44,207 nt of DNA from an uncultured Clostridia bacterium (GTDB lineage Bacteria; Bacillota; Clostridia; Oscillospirales; CAG-272). The position numbers were made by a program, and so were the translations under genes. The stretch covers positions 1-44,207 of the forward strand of contig CAJGCM010000007.1 in NCBI GenBank assembly GCA_904501765.1, written 5' to 3'. This document shows, piece by piece, positions 34,054-40,639 of this stretch. Within the stretch, counting starts at the first letter, position 1. The number at the start of each line of letters is the position of its first letter. The notes under the pieces are model-generated. The model was given only the letters and a program-made list of their open reading frames with translations, was not told the DNA's origin and searched no databases.

Positions 34054-34344
34054 TTAAATACATTCGACGAGTTTTACGTCGAAATCGGCGTTCCCGGTGC
34101 GAAACGTTTTGTCTAAATATGCCTCAATTTCGTTATGTCTGAGACCGTATCCGTTTCTCTTGAAAATGTCGATATATCCGTTTCTTTCCTTTTTGACCGA
34201 GCTATTATACATATCGTAAGTGTTACCGGTTTCTTTAAAGGTGTATTTAACAGGTGATATTTGAAAATACTCGATCCATTCTCTGAGCGTCATTTTTACG
34301 ATTTCGCCGTTTTCATTTACTAACCATTCGCCTTTTACTTTCAT
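34054..34344 (-). CDS. Hypothetical protein (96 aa), first gene of the minus-strand cassette
   Basis: Starts at 34344 (complement), with AAAGGTAAAA upstream and the consensus promoter ~55 bases further up. Mixed alpha/beta, basic (VKGEWLVNENGEIVKMTLRE; ERNGYIDIFKRNGYGLRHNE), without membrane segment. No family recognised. Being first behind a consensus promoter, it is probably the most expressed gene of the cassette in a lysogen. Confidence 0.6.
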   Translation of the reverse strand: MKVKGEWLVNENGEIVKMTLREWIEYFQISPVKYTFKETGNTYDMYNSSVKKERNGYIDIFKRNGYGLRHNEIEAYLDKTFRTGNADFDVKLVECI

Positions 34345-34398
34345 TTTCTTTTTTACCTTTCGTTATTTCGGGTTTTCCGTTCCCTTTATTGTACCTAT

Positions 34399-34427
34399 AT
34401 TATACACCTAAAAGTGTAGTTTGTCAA
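34399..34427 (-). promoter_or_regulatory. Consensus promoter of the minus-strand cassette with internal palindrome
   Basis: On the minus strand: TTGACA (complement of 34422-34427), 17-base spacer, TATAAT (complement of 34399-34404). A palindrome TACACCTAAAAGTGTA (34403-34418) lies in the spacer, ideal for repressor binding, for example by the XRE protein encoded at the end of this operon. Confidence 0.9.
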
Positions 34428-34465
34428 GAGGTTTTTGAAAAATTTTCAAAAAATTTTTTTAAAAA

Positions 34466-34515
34466 TATTACCCAATGATAACAGCTATATTAAACGCTGT
34501 GTCTATTGGGTAATA
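34466..34515. other. Predicted attP of the serine integrase
   Basis: A 50-bp imperfect palindrome: TATTACCCAAT (34466-34476) and its exact complement ATTGGGTAATA (34505-34515) outside, ACAGC (34481-34485) and GCTGT (34496-34500) inside. The centre falls at 34490/34491 (...ATAT|TAAA...), where a non-palindromic TT would serve as crossover dinucleotide. Size, symmetry and position directly after the integrase gene fit large serine recombinase attP sites. Confidence 0.65.
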
Positions 34516-34518
34516 CAT

Positions 34519-34546
34519 AAAAAAGACTCTACAAACGTAGAGCCTT
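34519..34546 (-). terminator. Terminator of the integrase gene
   Basis: On the minus strand: CTCTAC-GTTT-GTAGAG followed by TCTTTTTT, 8 bases after the integrase stop and just before attP. Confidence 0.85.
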
Positions 34547-34553
34547 TAAGGGT

Positions 34554-35987
34554 TTAACTGAAATTCCAATATATCGTTATGTCCTCGTCGTCTATTTCAA
34601 TTTTCTTAATTAGAGTCGATATGGTAAATCGTGCCTCCTCGAGAGTGCCATTATCTAAAATGTCTCCGAATGAGTTTACAAGTCGAATAACTTCCGAGTC
34701 GCTTAAATTATTCTCGTCTTGATCCTCGGTTAATCTATCTAACTCCTCCTCGAGTTTAGCTCGTCTATCTGCTAACGGCTCGATTTTAGCGTCGACCTCC
34801 GATAGCGTTAATCGTTTAATAGAGTATAGATCCATATAGTTAGAAATCTGTTCGCTTAATTCCGAGATCTCATGTTTTAAGATCTGTACTTTATCGTCGG
34901 TCTCGTCCTCTTTTACGAATGAATTTTTAACCTCGTCTAAGTAATCCGGATCTAGCGCTAATTTACGTATTTCATTAAATACGATCGCCTCTAAGTCGTG
35001 AGCCTTATAATTTTTATTTTTACAAGTCGGATCCACGATCATTCTCTTTACTTTTTTACTCCGTGAATAGCAAGTATAAACGCGTTGTTTTGTACCTAAA
35101 TCTTGTCGGTATTGGTACTGAGGATGATATCTCGCTCCGCATTTTTTACACCATATAAAACCGCCTAAATACGTCGAATGTTTATTATCGGATTTTCTAT
35201 TATCCTCTCGATATTTTAATAGGATCTGAGCTTTTTCAAAAATTTTAATATCTACGATTGGATTTTGTCGTCCTGGATACCAATTATCCGCGAAACGTAC
35301 CTCTCCGATATAATGACGGTTCGCCAATAGTCGACGCATTGTATAGTTAGTCCATTCGCCGTAATGGTGGATATAGCCTTTATCGTTCATTGTATTACAA
35401 ATCGTGTTTATTGGCGTACCTTGTAAAAACATTTCGAAAACTTCATTAACTAACATTTTCTCGTATTCGTTGACGACTAACTCACCATTTATATACTCAT
35501 AACCGATCGGGGCAAAATCTGAGCTACCCGTATAATATCCTTGCTTAGCTCGAGCCTCTCTACCCATCGTCATACGTTCTTTAATCTGCTCTCGCTCTAA
35601 TTGGGCGAATACTGCGAGGATACCAATCATAGCACGACCGAACGGAGTCGATGTATCAAAATTTTCGTTCATAGAAACGAAATCGGTATTGTTATTTAAA
35701 AATACGTCCTCAATCAGATATAACGTATCTTTTTGGGATCGACTAAGGCGGTCTAATTTATAGACGACTACCTTATCGACTTTTTCAGTTTTAACAAACT
35801 TTATTAAATCTTTAAGACCTGGACGATCCAAGTCGCCTCCGGAAAATCCCGGATCGATAAACGTCTCGACGATAGTCCAATCCATAGCCTCACAATATTT
35901 TTTTAATCGTTCGAGCTGCTCAGGGATTGAGTGTCCCTCTTTAGCTTGATCCGCCGTACTAACGCGTACGTAAATTATTACTTTCAT
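34554..35987 (-). CDS. int: Large serine recombinase (phage integrase)
   Basis: 477 aa. Catalytic domain: VIIYVRVSTADQAKEG with nucleophile Ser10, then VVYKLDRLSRSQKDT and GILAVFAQLEREQIKERM. Recombinase domain ~150-260 (APIGYEYINGELVVNEYEKM ... RRLLANRHYIGEVRF), zinc ribbon CKKCGARYHP ... C (about 291 onwards), then a coiled coil (~365-425) used for synapsis. It integrates attP into the host attB without cofactors; excision needs a directionality factor, not identified here. Lies at the edge of the lysogeny region with attP directly 3' of it. Ribosome binding site AAAAGGAGG. Confidence 0.96.
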   Translation of the reverse strand: MKVIIYVRVSTADQAKEGHSIPEQLERLKKYCEAMDWTIVETFIDPGFSGGDLDRPGLKDLIKFVKTEKVDKVVVYKLDRLSRSQKDTLYLIEDVFLNNNTDFVSMNENFDTSTPFGRAMIGILAVFAQLEREQIKERMTMGREARAKQGYYTGSSDFAPIGYEYINGELVVNEYEKMLVNEVFEMFLQGTPINTICNTMNDKGYIHHYGEWTNYTMRRLLANRHYIGEVRFADNWYPGRQNPIVDIKIFEKAQILLKYREDNRKSDNKHSTYLGGFIWCKKCGARYHPQYQYRQDLGTKQRVYTCYSRSKKVKRMIVDPTCKNKNYKAHDLEAIVFNEIRKLALDPDYLDEVKNSFVKEDETDDKVQILKHEISELSEQISNYMDLYSIKRLTLSEVDAKIEPLADRRAKLEEELDRLTEDQDENNLSDSEVIRLVNSFGDILDNGTLEEARFTISTLIKKIEIDDEDITIYWNFS

Positions 35988-36001
35988 AATATAAAGCCTC
36001 C

Positions 36002-36116
36002 TTTTGTACTTTTCGGAGGTATGCTATAATTAAGTTGTCCGCTCGTTATAGTCCTCCTGGGGATTGTGCGAGTAACCTAACCGTCTCGATTATTTTCGAG
36101 GCGGTTTTTTATTTTT
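36002..36116 (+). ncRNA. Candidate small RNA divergent from the integrase, copy 2
   Basis: On the + strand, extended -10 TGCTATAAT (36022-36030) with a weak -35 17 bases upstream. A ~75-base transcript would start near 36037, carry the hairpin GCTCG...CGAG with CCTCCT at 36053-36058 in its upper part, and end at a perfect 10-bp (one G-U) terminator stem (36079-36088 with 36097-36106) and T run. The first part repeats the block at 7984-8017. CCTCCT could pair with Shine-Dalgarno sequences, including that of the integrase. No ORF of note is present. Confidence 0.5.
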
Positions 36117-36428
36117 ATAACAGAATAACAAAAAAATTCTCAACTCCTTATAACATTATATTTTTATATCTCTATACTACTATATTTATATTTTTTTCTT
36201 AAGATATAGAAATAATTATGTTATTATGTTATGAATGTGCGAAAAAGCCTTATTTTACAAGGGTTTTTGGTATAACAAAATCATAACAGAATTGAAAAAA
36301 TCGACTCAGTTTTTGTTATAAAAATTGAGTTTTTGTTATGCTGCGAAAAAATATTTTTTATCGTGTTTTTATAAAAAATATATTTTTTACGTTTTTGTTA
36401 TGGTTTTTGTTATACATTTTGTTATGGA
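36116..36428 (-). repeat. AT-rich iteron element B, inverted paralogue of element A
   Basis: Read on the minus strand, it begins next to the repressor stop with ATAACAAAATG followed by TATAACAAAAACC and ATAACAAAAACG; a 35/36 match to the start of element A. Further iterons follow, then the 27-bp hairpin, CATAACATAATAACATAAT, an AT-rich stretch and GAGTTGAGAATTTTTTTGTT near 36128-36147, all in the same order as in A. It fills the gap between the small RNA terminator and the repressor gene. Confidence 0.75.
36242..36268. repeat. 27-bp imperfect hairpin, copy 2
   Basis: Identical over 27 bases to 7314-7340 and in the same + strand orientation, although the element around it is inverted. Confidence 0.75.
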
Positions 36429-36431
36429 TTT

Positions 36432-36830
36432 TTAGTATTTTTTTCGCTTAGCGATTTCTACGCCGACCTCTATCGCGTCGATAATGGACTCGATACCGGC
36501 TTTACCGATTGGATTACCGTCGAGCGTGATTTTCGCAGAGTGGATTAAAGTATCTTTGGTATCCGCTAAAATATCCGTTATCTCTACTCTATCGTTAGCC
36601 GGAGCCGATGGACGATCTTTAACCGGACTAATTTCTCCGTCCGCTAAAGCGTCCGCGCTAATACCTAACGCCTTACATATCTTAATAATATTAGATACGC
36701 TCGAGTTACCGATACCTCGTCTAAAAATACTATCCATAGTCGTATAAGGCATATCGATAGCGATTGTAAACTCGCGGATACTATGGTAATGCTTAAGAAT
36801 TAACTCTTTTAATTTTTCCTCAATGGTCAT
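36432..36830 (-). CDS. CI-type phage repressor (XRE family)
   Basis: 132 aa. N-terminal HTH: KELILKHYHSIREFTIAIDM, then PYTTMDSIFRRGIGNSSVSN and IIKICKALGISADALADGEI. The C-terminal half is short, with a DRVEITDILADTKDTLIHSA segment, without a LexA-type peptidase. It faces the Cro-like gene across a 313-base control region and has its own promoter with repeated TTTTCGA sites. Expected to hold the lytic genes off in a lysogen. RBS AGGAGG. Confidence 0.88.
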   Translation of the reverse strand: MTIEEKLKELILKHYHSIREFTIAIDMPYTTMDSIFRRGIGNSSVSNIIKICKALGISADALADGEISPVKDRPSAPANDRVEITDILADTKDTLIHSAKITLDGNPIGKAGIESIIDAIEVGVEIAKRKKY

Positions 36831-36857
36831 TTTTTTACACCTCCTAAATTTTACATC

Positions 36858-36886
36858 ATTATATCACATAATTTTCGATATTTCAA
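36858..36886 (-). promoter_or_regulatory. Repressor promoter with TTTTCGA operator repeats
   Basis: On the minus strand TTGAAA (complement of 36881-36886), 17-base spacer, TATAAT (complement of 36858-36863). TTTTCGA occurs at about 36872-36878 (inside the spacer), 36894-36899 (as TTTTCGAA) and 36901-36907, covering the -35 side, as expected for autoregulation. Confidence 0.85.
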
Positions 36887-37034
36887 TAACTGTTTTCGAA
36901 TTTTCGATAAATAAATCAGAAAAATATCATTATTTCCGCTATTTCGCTATAAAAATGGTTGTTAAAACCTTAAAATCTTTTTTTAAAAATCGTTTTTAAG
37001 TTATAAAATTTAAAAAATTTTTTTATAAAACCTA

Positions 37035-37062
37035 TTGACATTTACGAAAATGCGAGTATAAT
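37035..37062 (+). promoter_or_regulatory. Early lytic promoter (PR-like)
   Basis: TTGACA (37035-37040), 16-base spacer, TATAAT (37057-37062). The spacer contains TTACGAAAATGCGAGTA (37042-37058), similar to the operator at 37073-37089 with a 31-base step. Between 36910 and 37030 the control region is AT-rich without other clear signals. Confidence 0.9.
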
Positions 37063-37072
37063 ATAAGCGTGC

Positions 37073-37089
37073 TTACGAAATTGAGTAAA
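37073..37089 (-). promoter_or_regulatory. Operator/stoperator-like motif at the early promoter, site 2
   Basis: TTACGAAATTGAGTAAA, the exact complement of the 17-base site at 39429-39445. It covers about +5 to +20 of the early transcript and is an imperfect palindrome (TTACGAAA/TTACTCAA half-sites, 6 of 8 matching). Confidence 0.7.
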
Positions 37090-37143
37090 TTTTAGAACGT
37101 ACGCTCGATAGTGTAAGACATTTGAAGAATAGGAGGTACAAAA

Positions 37144-37344
37144 ATGTATCGTACGGCAAAATCTGAAATGATGAAACGAGGTTTAACGCTCGGAGATGTC
37201 GCTCCGCTTATGGACGTGAGCGTCGGAACGTTATCGCTCAAACTAAACGGAAAATATCCTATTACGTTAAACGAGGCTAAGCGGTTTAAGGAAATCGTAA
37301 AATCGGATTTACCTCTCGAGGAGCTTTTCGAGGTGGCGAGTTAA
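37144..37344 (+). CDS. Cro-like XRE regulator
   Basis: 66 aa, one HTH domain: RTAKSEMMKRGLTLGDVAPL, then MDVSVGTLSLKLNGKYPITL and NEAKRFKEIVKSDLPLEELF, which matches small Cro/antirepressor-like proteins of Firmicute phages. First gene of the early operon, with GGAGG upstream. Confidence 0.88.
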   Translation: MYRTAKSEMMKRGLTLGDVAPLMDVSVGTLSLKLNGKYPITLNEAKRFKEIVKSDLPLEELFEVAS

Positions 37345-37514
37345 TGAGTGTGTTCCATGTTTTAAAGGACGGCAGCAGACCGCCCGACATAACCGGACAC
37401 ATTGTCCGAATGGGGGACGTTAGTTCTCTATACCATCTACTACATAATATCAATCGAAAAAAATCTCATGTGAAAGAAAAAAACGAGGTATCGATATGGG
37501 TAAAAAAATTATGA
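37344..37514 (+). CDS. Small BOW99_gp33-like protein (56 aa)
   Basis: The ATG overlaps the Cro-like stop (TAATG). Product begins MSVFHVLKDGSRPPDITGHI then VRMGDVSSLYHLLHNINRKK. The VLKDGS-x-x-DITGHIVR pattern is common in small Firmicute phage and ICE proteins just after the Cro gene (I recall the family label BOW99_gp33). Function unknown. Its 3' end overlaps the next gene by 19 bases in another frame. Confidence 0.65.
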   Translation: MSVFHVLKDGSRPPDITGHIVRMGDVSSLYHLLHNINRKKSHVKEKNEVSIWVKKL

Positions 37515-37690
37515 CCGTAATTTATTGTTTGGTCGTTGTATGCGGTTTCTTTTTGATGTTGGGCGCTATTGGATCGTTCGAGTCAAATTCGATTGATTCG
37601 AAAGCTCTCCTCACGCAAGGTATAATCGCTTTAGTTTTAGAATTTCTCGGATTCGCCGGATTGAAAAACACTAATCCGAGCTTGTTCTAA
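37496..37690 (+). CDS. Small two-span membrane protein (64 aa)
   Basis: Two hydrophobic helices (MTVIYCLVVVCGFFLMLGAI and LTQGIIALVLEFLGFAGL) joined by a polar SFESNSIDSKA loop. ACGAGGT upstream. Unknown; early membrane proteins may alter the host envelope or exclude other phages. Confidence 0.6.
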   Translation: MGKKIMTVIYCLVVVCGFFLMLGAIGSFESNSIDSKALLTQGIIALVLEFLGFAGLKNTNPSLF

Positions 37691-37718
37691 TCGAAAAGTA
37701 TTAAGAGGTATTAACGTT

Positions 37719-38090
37719 ATGAAACATATTGATTTTAGTGTAGGCGATAAAATCGTAACCGTTGAAAACGGTGAATTACGTAAGGGCGTAATTAAAAAAT
37801 TTTTTCCGATGGATCCTCCGATATTTGTTGTCGAGTTTGAGGACGGTACCGTCGAGAAAGTTCTTTATAGTGATATGACGAAAGAGCCTAAAGCGGAAAC
37901 TCCGGAGACGGAGAAAAACGAGCCGGTAGAAAAGCCGGAGATTACGATCACTCCGGAAAAATTCCGGGAAATCGCCGTCCGCGTTGTCGCCGAGGCGACT
38001 AAAGATCGTATTGTCGTAGGTTTGGCGGTCATACAGATAATGGCTAAAATTCATAGGGCGCTATTTGTGGAGCCGTGGGAAAATGATTAA
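37719..38090 (+). CDS. Hypothetical protein with KOW/Tudor-like N-terminal domain (123 aa)
   Basis: The first ~50 residues (FSVGDKIVTVENGELRKGVI, then FFPMDPPIFVVEFEDGTVEK) form a small beta-barrel of KOW/Tudor type. A Pro/Glu-rich linker (PKAETPETEKNEPVEKPEIT) follows, then a C-terminal helical domain. Likely a nucleic acid or protein-binding adaptor. Overlaps the SNF2 gene by 8 bases, so it may be its partner. Confidence 0.6.
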   Translation: MKHIDFSVGDKIVTVENGELRKGVIKKFFPMDPPIFVVEFEDGTVEKVLYSDMTKEPKAETPETEKNEPVEKPEITITPEKFREIAVRVVAEATKDRIVVGLAVIQIMAKIHRALFVEPWEND

Positions 38091-39414
38091 GTTATATCGA
38101 CATCAAGAAATAGCTCTTTCGTATATGAGGAGTAATAACTATTTCGCTCTATTTATGGAACAAGGTACCGGAAAAACGATACCGTCGTTATTTCGCATTT
38201 TGGATCTATTGAAATCCGGAGCAATAGAGGACGCGTTAGTAATCGCTCCTAAATCGGCTCTCGGAGCGTGGGAGCGAGATATCGAGTTATTTAACGACTT
38301 AGATCGAGAAATCCTCAGAGGCGGTATTACGCTTATAAATTACGATAAGGTATGGAGAGGCGATAAGAAATCTCCGTATTATAAAAAATGGGGTTGTATC
38401 ATTTTGGACGAGGCTCACTCGATAAAAAATCGAACGAGTCAAAGATCTAAATTTATCCTCCGTATCGCGACTATGAGCGACTACCGATATATTTTAACCG
38501 GTACTCCGATCGCTAACGGTCAATTAGAAAATATATGGTCGTTATATTGTTTCCTGGATCCGTACCTCGAGAGGGGTTATCCTTACTCTCGCATTTTCGG
38601 AGGATCTTACGGTAAGTTTCAGGATAGATATTGTATCTTGAATATGTATCATAAGCCGAGTAGCTACGTACACGTTAAGGAATTACAGGAGATTATTAAC
38701 GAGCATAGTTACCGCGTTAAAAAAGTCGAATGTTTGGATTTACCGGATAAATTACCGGACGAGCTTATTAAGGTCGATATAGGCGATAAAACGCTTTATA
38801 AAAAGTTAGCGACCGAGAGCGCGTTACTCGAGTACGAGATCCTCGCGGAAAATCCATTATCGAGACTCGTAAAGCTGCGTCAATTATGTAGCGGACATAT
38901 TAAGTTAGACTCCGGCGAAATTATCGAGGTCAAAAACGAGAAACTATCCGTATTACAAGAATTACTCGAGGGATACGAGGACGATAAGAAAATCGTTATT
39001 TTCGCAGAGTTTAAGTATTCTATCTCGAAAATTTCCGAGTTACTCGCAAAATTACGAGTTAAAAATGTCGTGTTAGACGGCGACCAAAAAGATAAAACGA
39101 TATGGAGAAAGTTCCAGGCGGATAAACGGATCCGCGTTATCGTGTGTCAATATCAAACGGCGAGCGCCGGTATAGATTTGTTCGCGAGCGATACTATGAT
39201 TTTTTACGAGCCGACTCTCCGATCTCAGATTTTGGAACAGGCTCGAGACCGAATACATAGGAGCGGACAATCTAACAAATGTAGTTATATCCATTTACTT
39301 ACGAGAGGTACGGTCGAGGTCGATATATACCGCGCGTTAGCCGGTTATAGTGATTTCTCCGAGAAACTCTTTACCGAGTATATGGAGGGTTACAAGAGGA
39401 GTTATAACTCCTAA
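38083..39414 (+). CDS. SNF2-family helicase/ATPase
   Basis: 443 aa from ATG 38083, at the stop of the previous gene. Motifs: Q-like LYRHQEIALSYM, Walker A FMEQGTGKT (25-32), DEAH at about 109-112 (IILDEAHSIKN), motif III LTGTPIAN, C-terminal VVLDGDQKDKT, QTASAGIDLF and final QARDRIHRSGQ (motif VI). Phage SNF2 proteins probably remodel protein-DNA complexes or branched DNA in replication and recombination. Compact form without extra domains. Confidence 0.95.
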   Translation: MIKLYRHQEIALSYMRSNNYFALFMEQGTGKTIPSLFRILDLLKSGAIEDALVIAPKSALGAWERDIELFNDLDREILRGGITLINYDKVWRGDKKSPYYKKWGCIILDEAHSIKNRTSQRSKFILRIATMSDYRYILTGTPIANGQLENIWSLYCFLDPYLERGYPYSRIFGGSYGKFQDRYCILNMYHKPSSYVHVKELQEIINEHSYRVKKVECLDLPDKLPDELIKVDIGDKTLYKKLATESALLEYEILAENPLSRLVKLRQLCSGHIKLDSGEIIEVKNEKLSVLQELLEGYEDDKKIVIFAEFKYSISKISELLAKLRVKNVVLDGDQKDKTIWRKFQADKRIRVIVCQYQTASAGIDLFASDTMIFYEPTLRSQILEQARDRIHRSGQSNKCSYIHLLTRGTVEVDIYRALAGYSDFSEKLFTEYMEGYKRSYNS

Positions 39415-39428
39415 AATTTTTAATCGAG

Positions 39429-39445
39429 TTTACTCAATTTCGTAA
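39429..39445 (+). promoter_or_regulatory. Operator/stoperator-like motif, site 3
   Basis: TTTACTCAATTTCGTAA, full match to the complement of 37073-37089. It lies between the SNF2 stop and the ribosome binding site of the next gene; there is no room for a promoter between them. Confidence 0.65.
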
Positions 39446-39460
39446 AAGGAGGGTTTAACA

Positions 39461-40435
39461 TTGATTGTATTAGAATTATTGGATACTTGTCCGGAAATCC
39501 ATATCGCGGATACGTTTATAATAACCGGTGAAAAAATTGAGCGATATAAAAAACCGATGTGTTCGGTTAGCGGTGGAGCCGATAGCGATATGATGATCGA
39601 CATTATATCTAAGGTTGATTCCGATAAAAAAACGATATTTGTATTTTTCAATACCGGGTTGGAATATCGAGCGACTCTCGAACATTTGGATTATTTAGAG
39701 AAAAAATACGGTATTCAAATTTTACGAGAAAAGGCTATAAAACCGATACCGATATCCTGTAAAAAGTACGGCGTACCTTTTTTATCTAAGCACGTTAGCG
39801 AAATGATATATCGCCTCCAAAAGCACGATTTTAAATGGGAGGATAGACCTTACGAGGAATTGGTCGAAAAATATCCTAATTGTAAAAGCGCGTTACAATG
39901 GTGGTGCAATCGTAAAATTCGCAACGACGGAAAAATCGGTATGTTGAATATCGATCGAGATAAGTATCTTAAAGAGTTTATGATCCAAAATCCTCCGGAT
40001 TTTCCGATTTCCTCGAAATGTTGTACGCATGCTAAGAAAAACGTAGCGCGAAATTTTCGTAAAAAACATAACGTAGATTTGGAAATGGTAGGTATTCGGA
40101 AATCCGAGGGTGGTATCCGGTCGGTACAGTATAAAACTTGTTTTACACCTGGTTACGATTGCGATAGCTACCGTCCGATATTTTGGATTACCGATGATGT
40201 TAAGAAATTATACTCGGAAACTTACGGAGTAAAAAATAGTCGGTGCTATACGGATTACGGATTATCTCGTACCGGTTGTGTCGGTTGTCCTTTTAATAAA
40301 AATTTCGAGGACGAATTATATCGTATTCAGAAACACGAACCGTTATTGTTTAAGGCGGTAAATAATATATTCGGTAAGTCCTACGAATATACTCGTAAAT
40401 ATAGAGAGTATGTGATTAGTCGAGAGACTTTTTAA
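39461..40435 (+). CDS. PAPS reductase / DndC-like PP-loop protein
   Basis: 324 aa from TTG 39461, with AAGGAGGG 7 bases upstream. PP-loop SVSGGADSDMM (35-45), then FFNTGLEYRATLEHLDYLEK and a CCTHAKKN pair (about 187-188), followed by CVGCPFNKNFEDE in the C-terminal part. Enzymes of this superfamily adenylate or reduce sulfur or nucleotide substrates; DndC-type members add phosphorothioate to DNA. In phages the role is usually unknown: sulfur metabolism, tRNA or DNA modification, or a decoy for host defence. Bracketed by two stoperator-like sites, so it is a self-standing early transcription unit. Confidence 0.85.
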   Translation: MIVLELLDTCPEIHIADTFIITGEKIERYKKPMCSVSGGADSDMMIDIISKVDSDKKTIFVFFNTGLEYRATLEHLDYLEKKYGIQILREKAIKPIPISCKKYGVPFLSKHVSEMIYRLQKHDFKWEDRPYEELVEKYPNCKSALQWWCNRKIRNDGKIGMLNIDRDKYLKEFMIQNPPDFPISSKCCTHAKKNVARNFRKKHNVDLEMVGIRKSEGGIRSVQYKTCFTPGYDCDSYRPIFWITDDVKKLYSETYGVKNSRCYTDYGLSRTGCVGCPFNKNFEDELYRIQKHEPLLFKAVNNIFGKSYEYTRKYREYVISRETF

Positions 40436-40440
40436 TTTTG

Positions 40441-40453
40441 TTTACTCAATTTC
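40441..40453 (+). promoter_or_regulatory. Operator/stoperator-like motif, site 4
   Basis: TTTACTCAATTTC followed by AATAA: 13 of the 15 core bases kept, the CGT end changed. Between the PAPS-reductase-like stop and the zinc-knuckle gene. Confidence 0.55.
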
Positions 40454-40480
40454 AATAATGATTAACGAGGAGGCGAAAAT

Positions 40481-40639
40481 ATGTTGAATATGTGGGAGCT
40501 TTTCGGAATGAAAAATAAACGTCGCTGCTCCGTTTGCGGTTGCATTTTGGAGCCGGATAGCGAGTTAGATATTTGCGAGTGTTGTCTCGACGAATTGTTA
40601 GGAGATAATCCGGGAGAGACTGAGGCGGTTGACGAATGA
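40481..40639 (+). CDS. Small double-zinc-knuckle protein (52 aa)
   Basis: ATG 40481 with GAGGAGG upstream. Product MLNMWELFGMKNKRRCSVCG, then CILEPDSELDICECCLDELL and an acidic tail. Two Cys pairs (CSVCGC and CECC) make a treble-clef-like zinc site. Stop overlaps the polymerase start (ATGA), so the two are coupled. Possibly a polymerase accessory protein, from context only. Confidence 0.65.
   Translation: MLNMWELFGMKNKRRCSVCGCILEPDSELDICECCLDELLGDNPGETEAVDE

Noticed and set aside
34121..34134. CTCAATTTCGTTA inside the first minus-strand cassette gene
   Set aside because: Coding sequence on the opposite strand with the TTTA half missing; likely chance.
34554..35987. Integrase as a DNA invertase acting on the two iteron elements
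   Set aside because: It is a large serine recombinase with coiled coil and adjacent attP; the iteron elements do not resemble its attP. Inversion remains only a speculative option.
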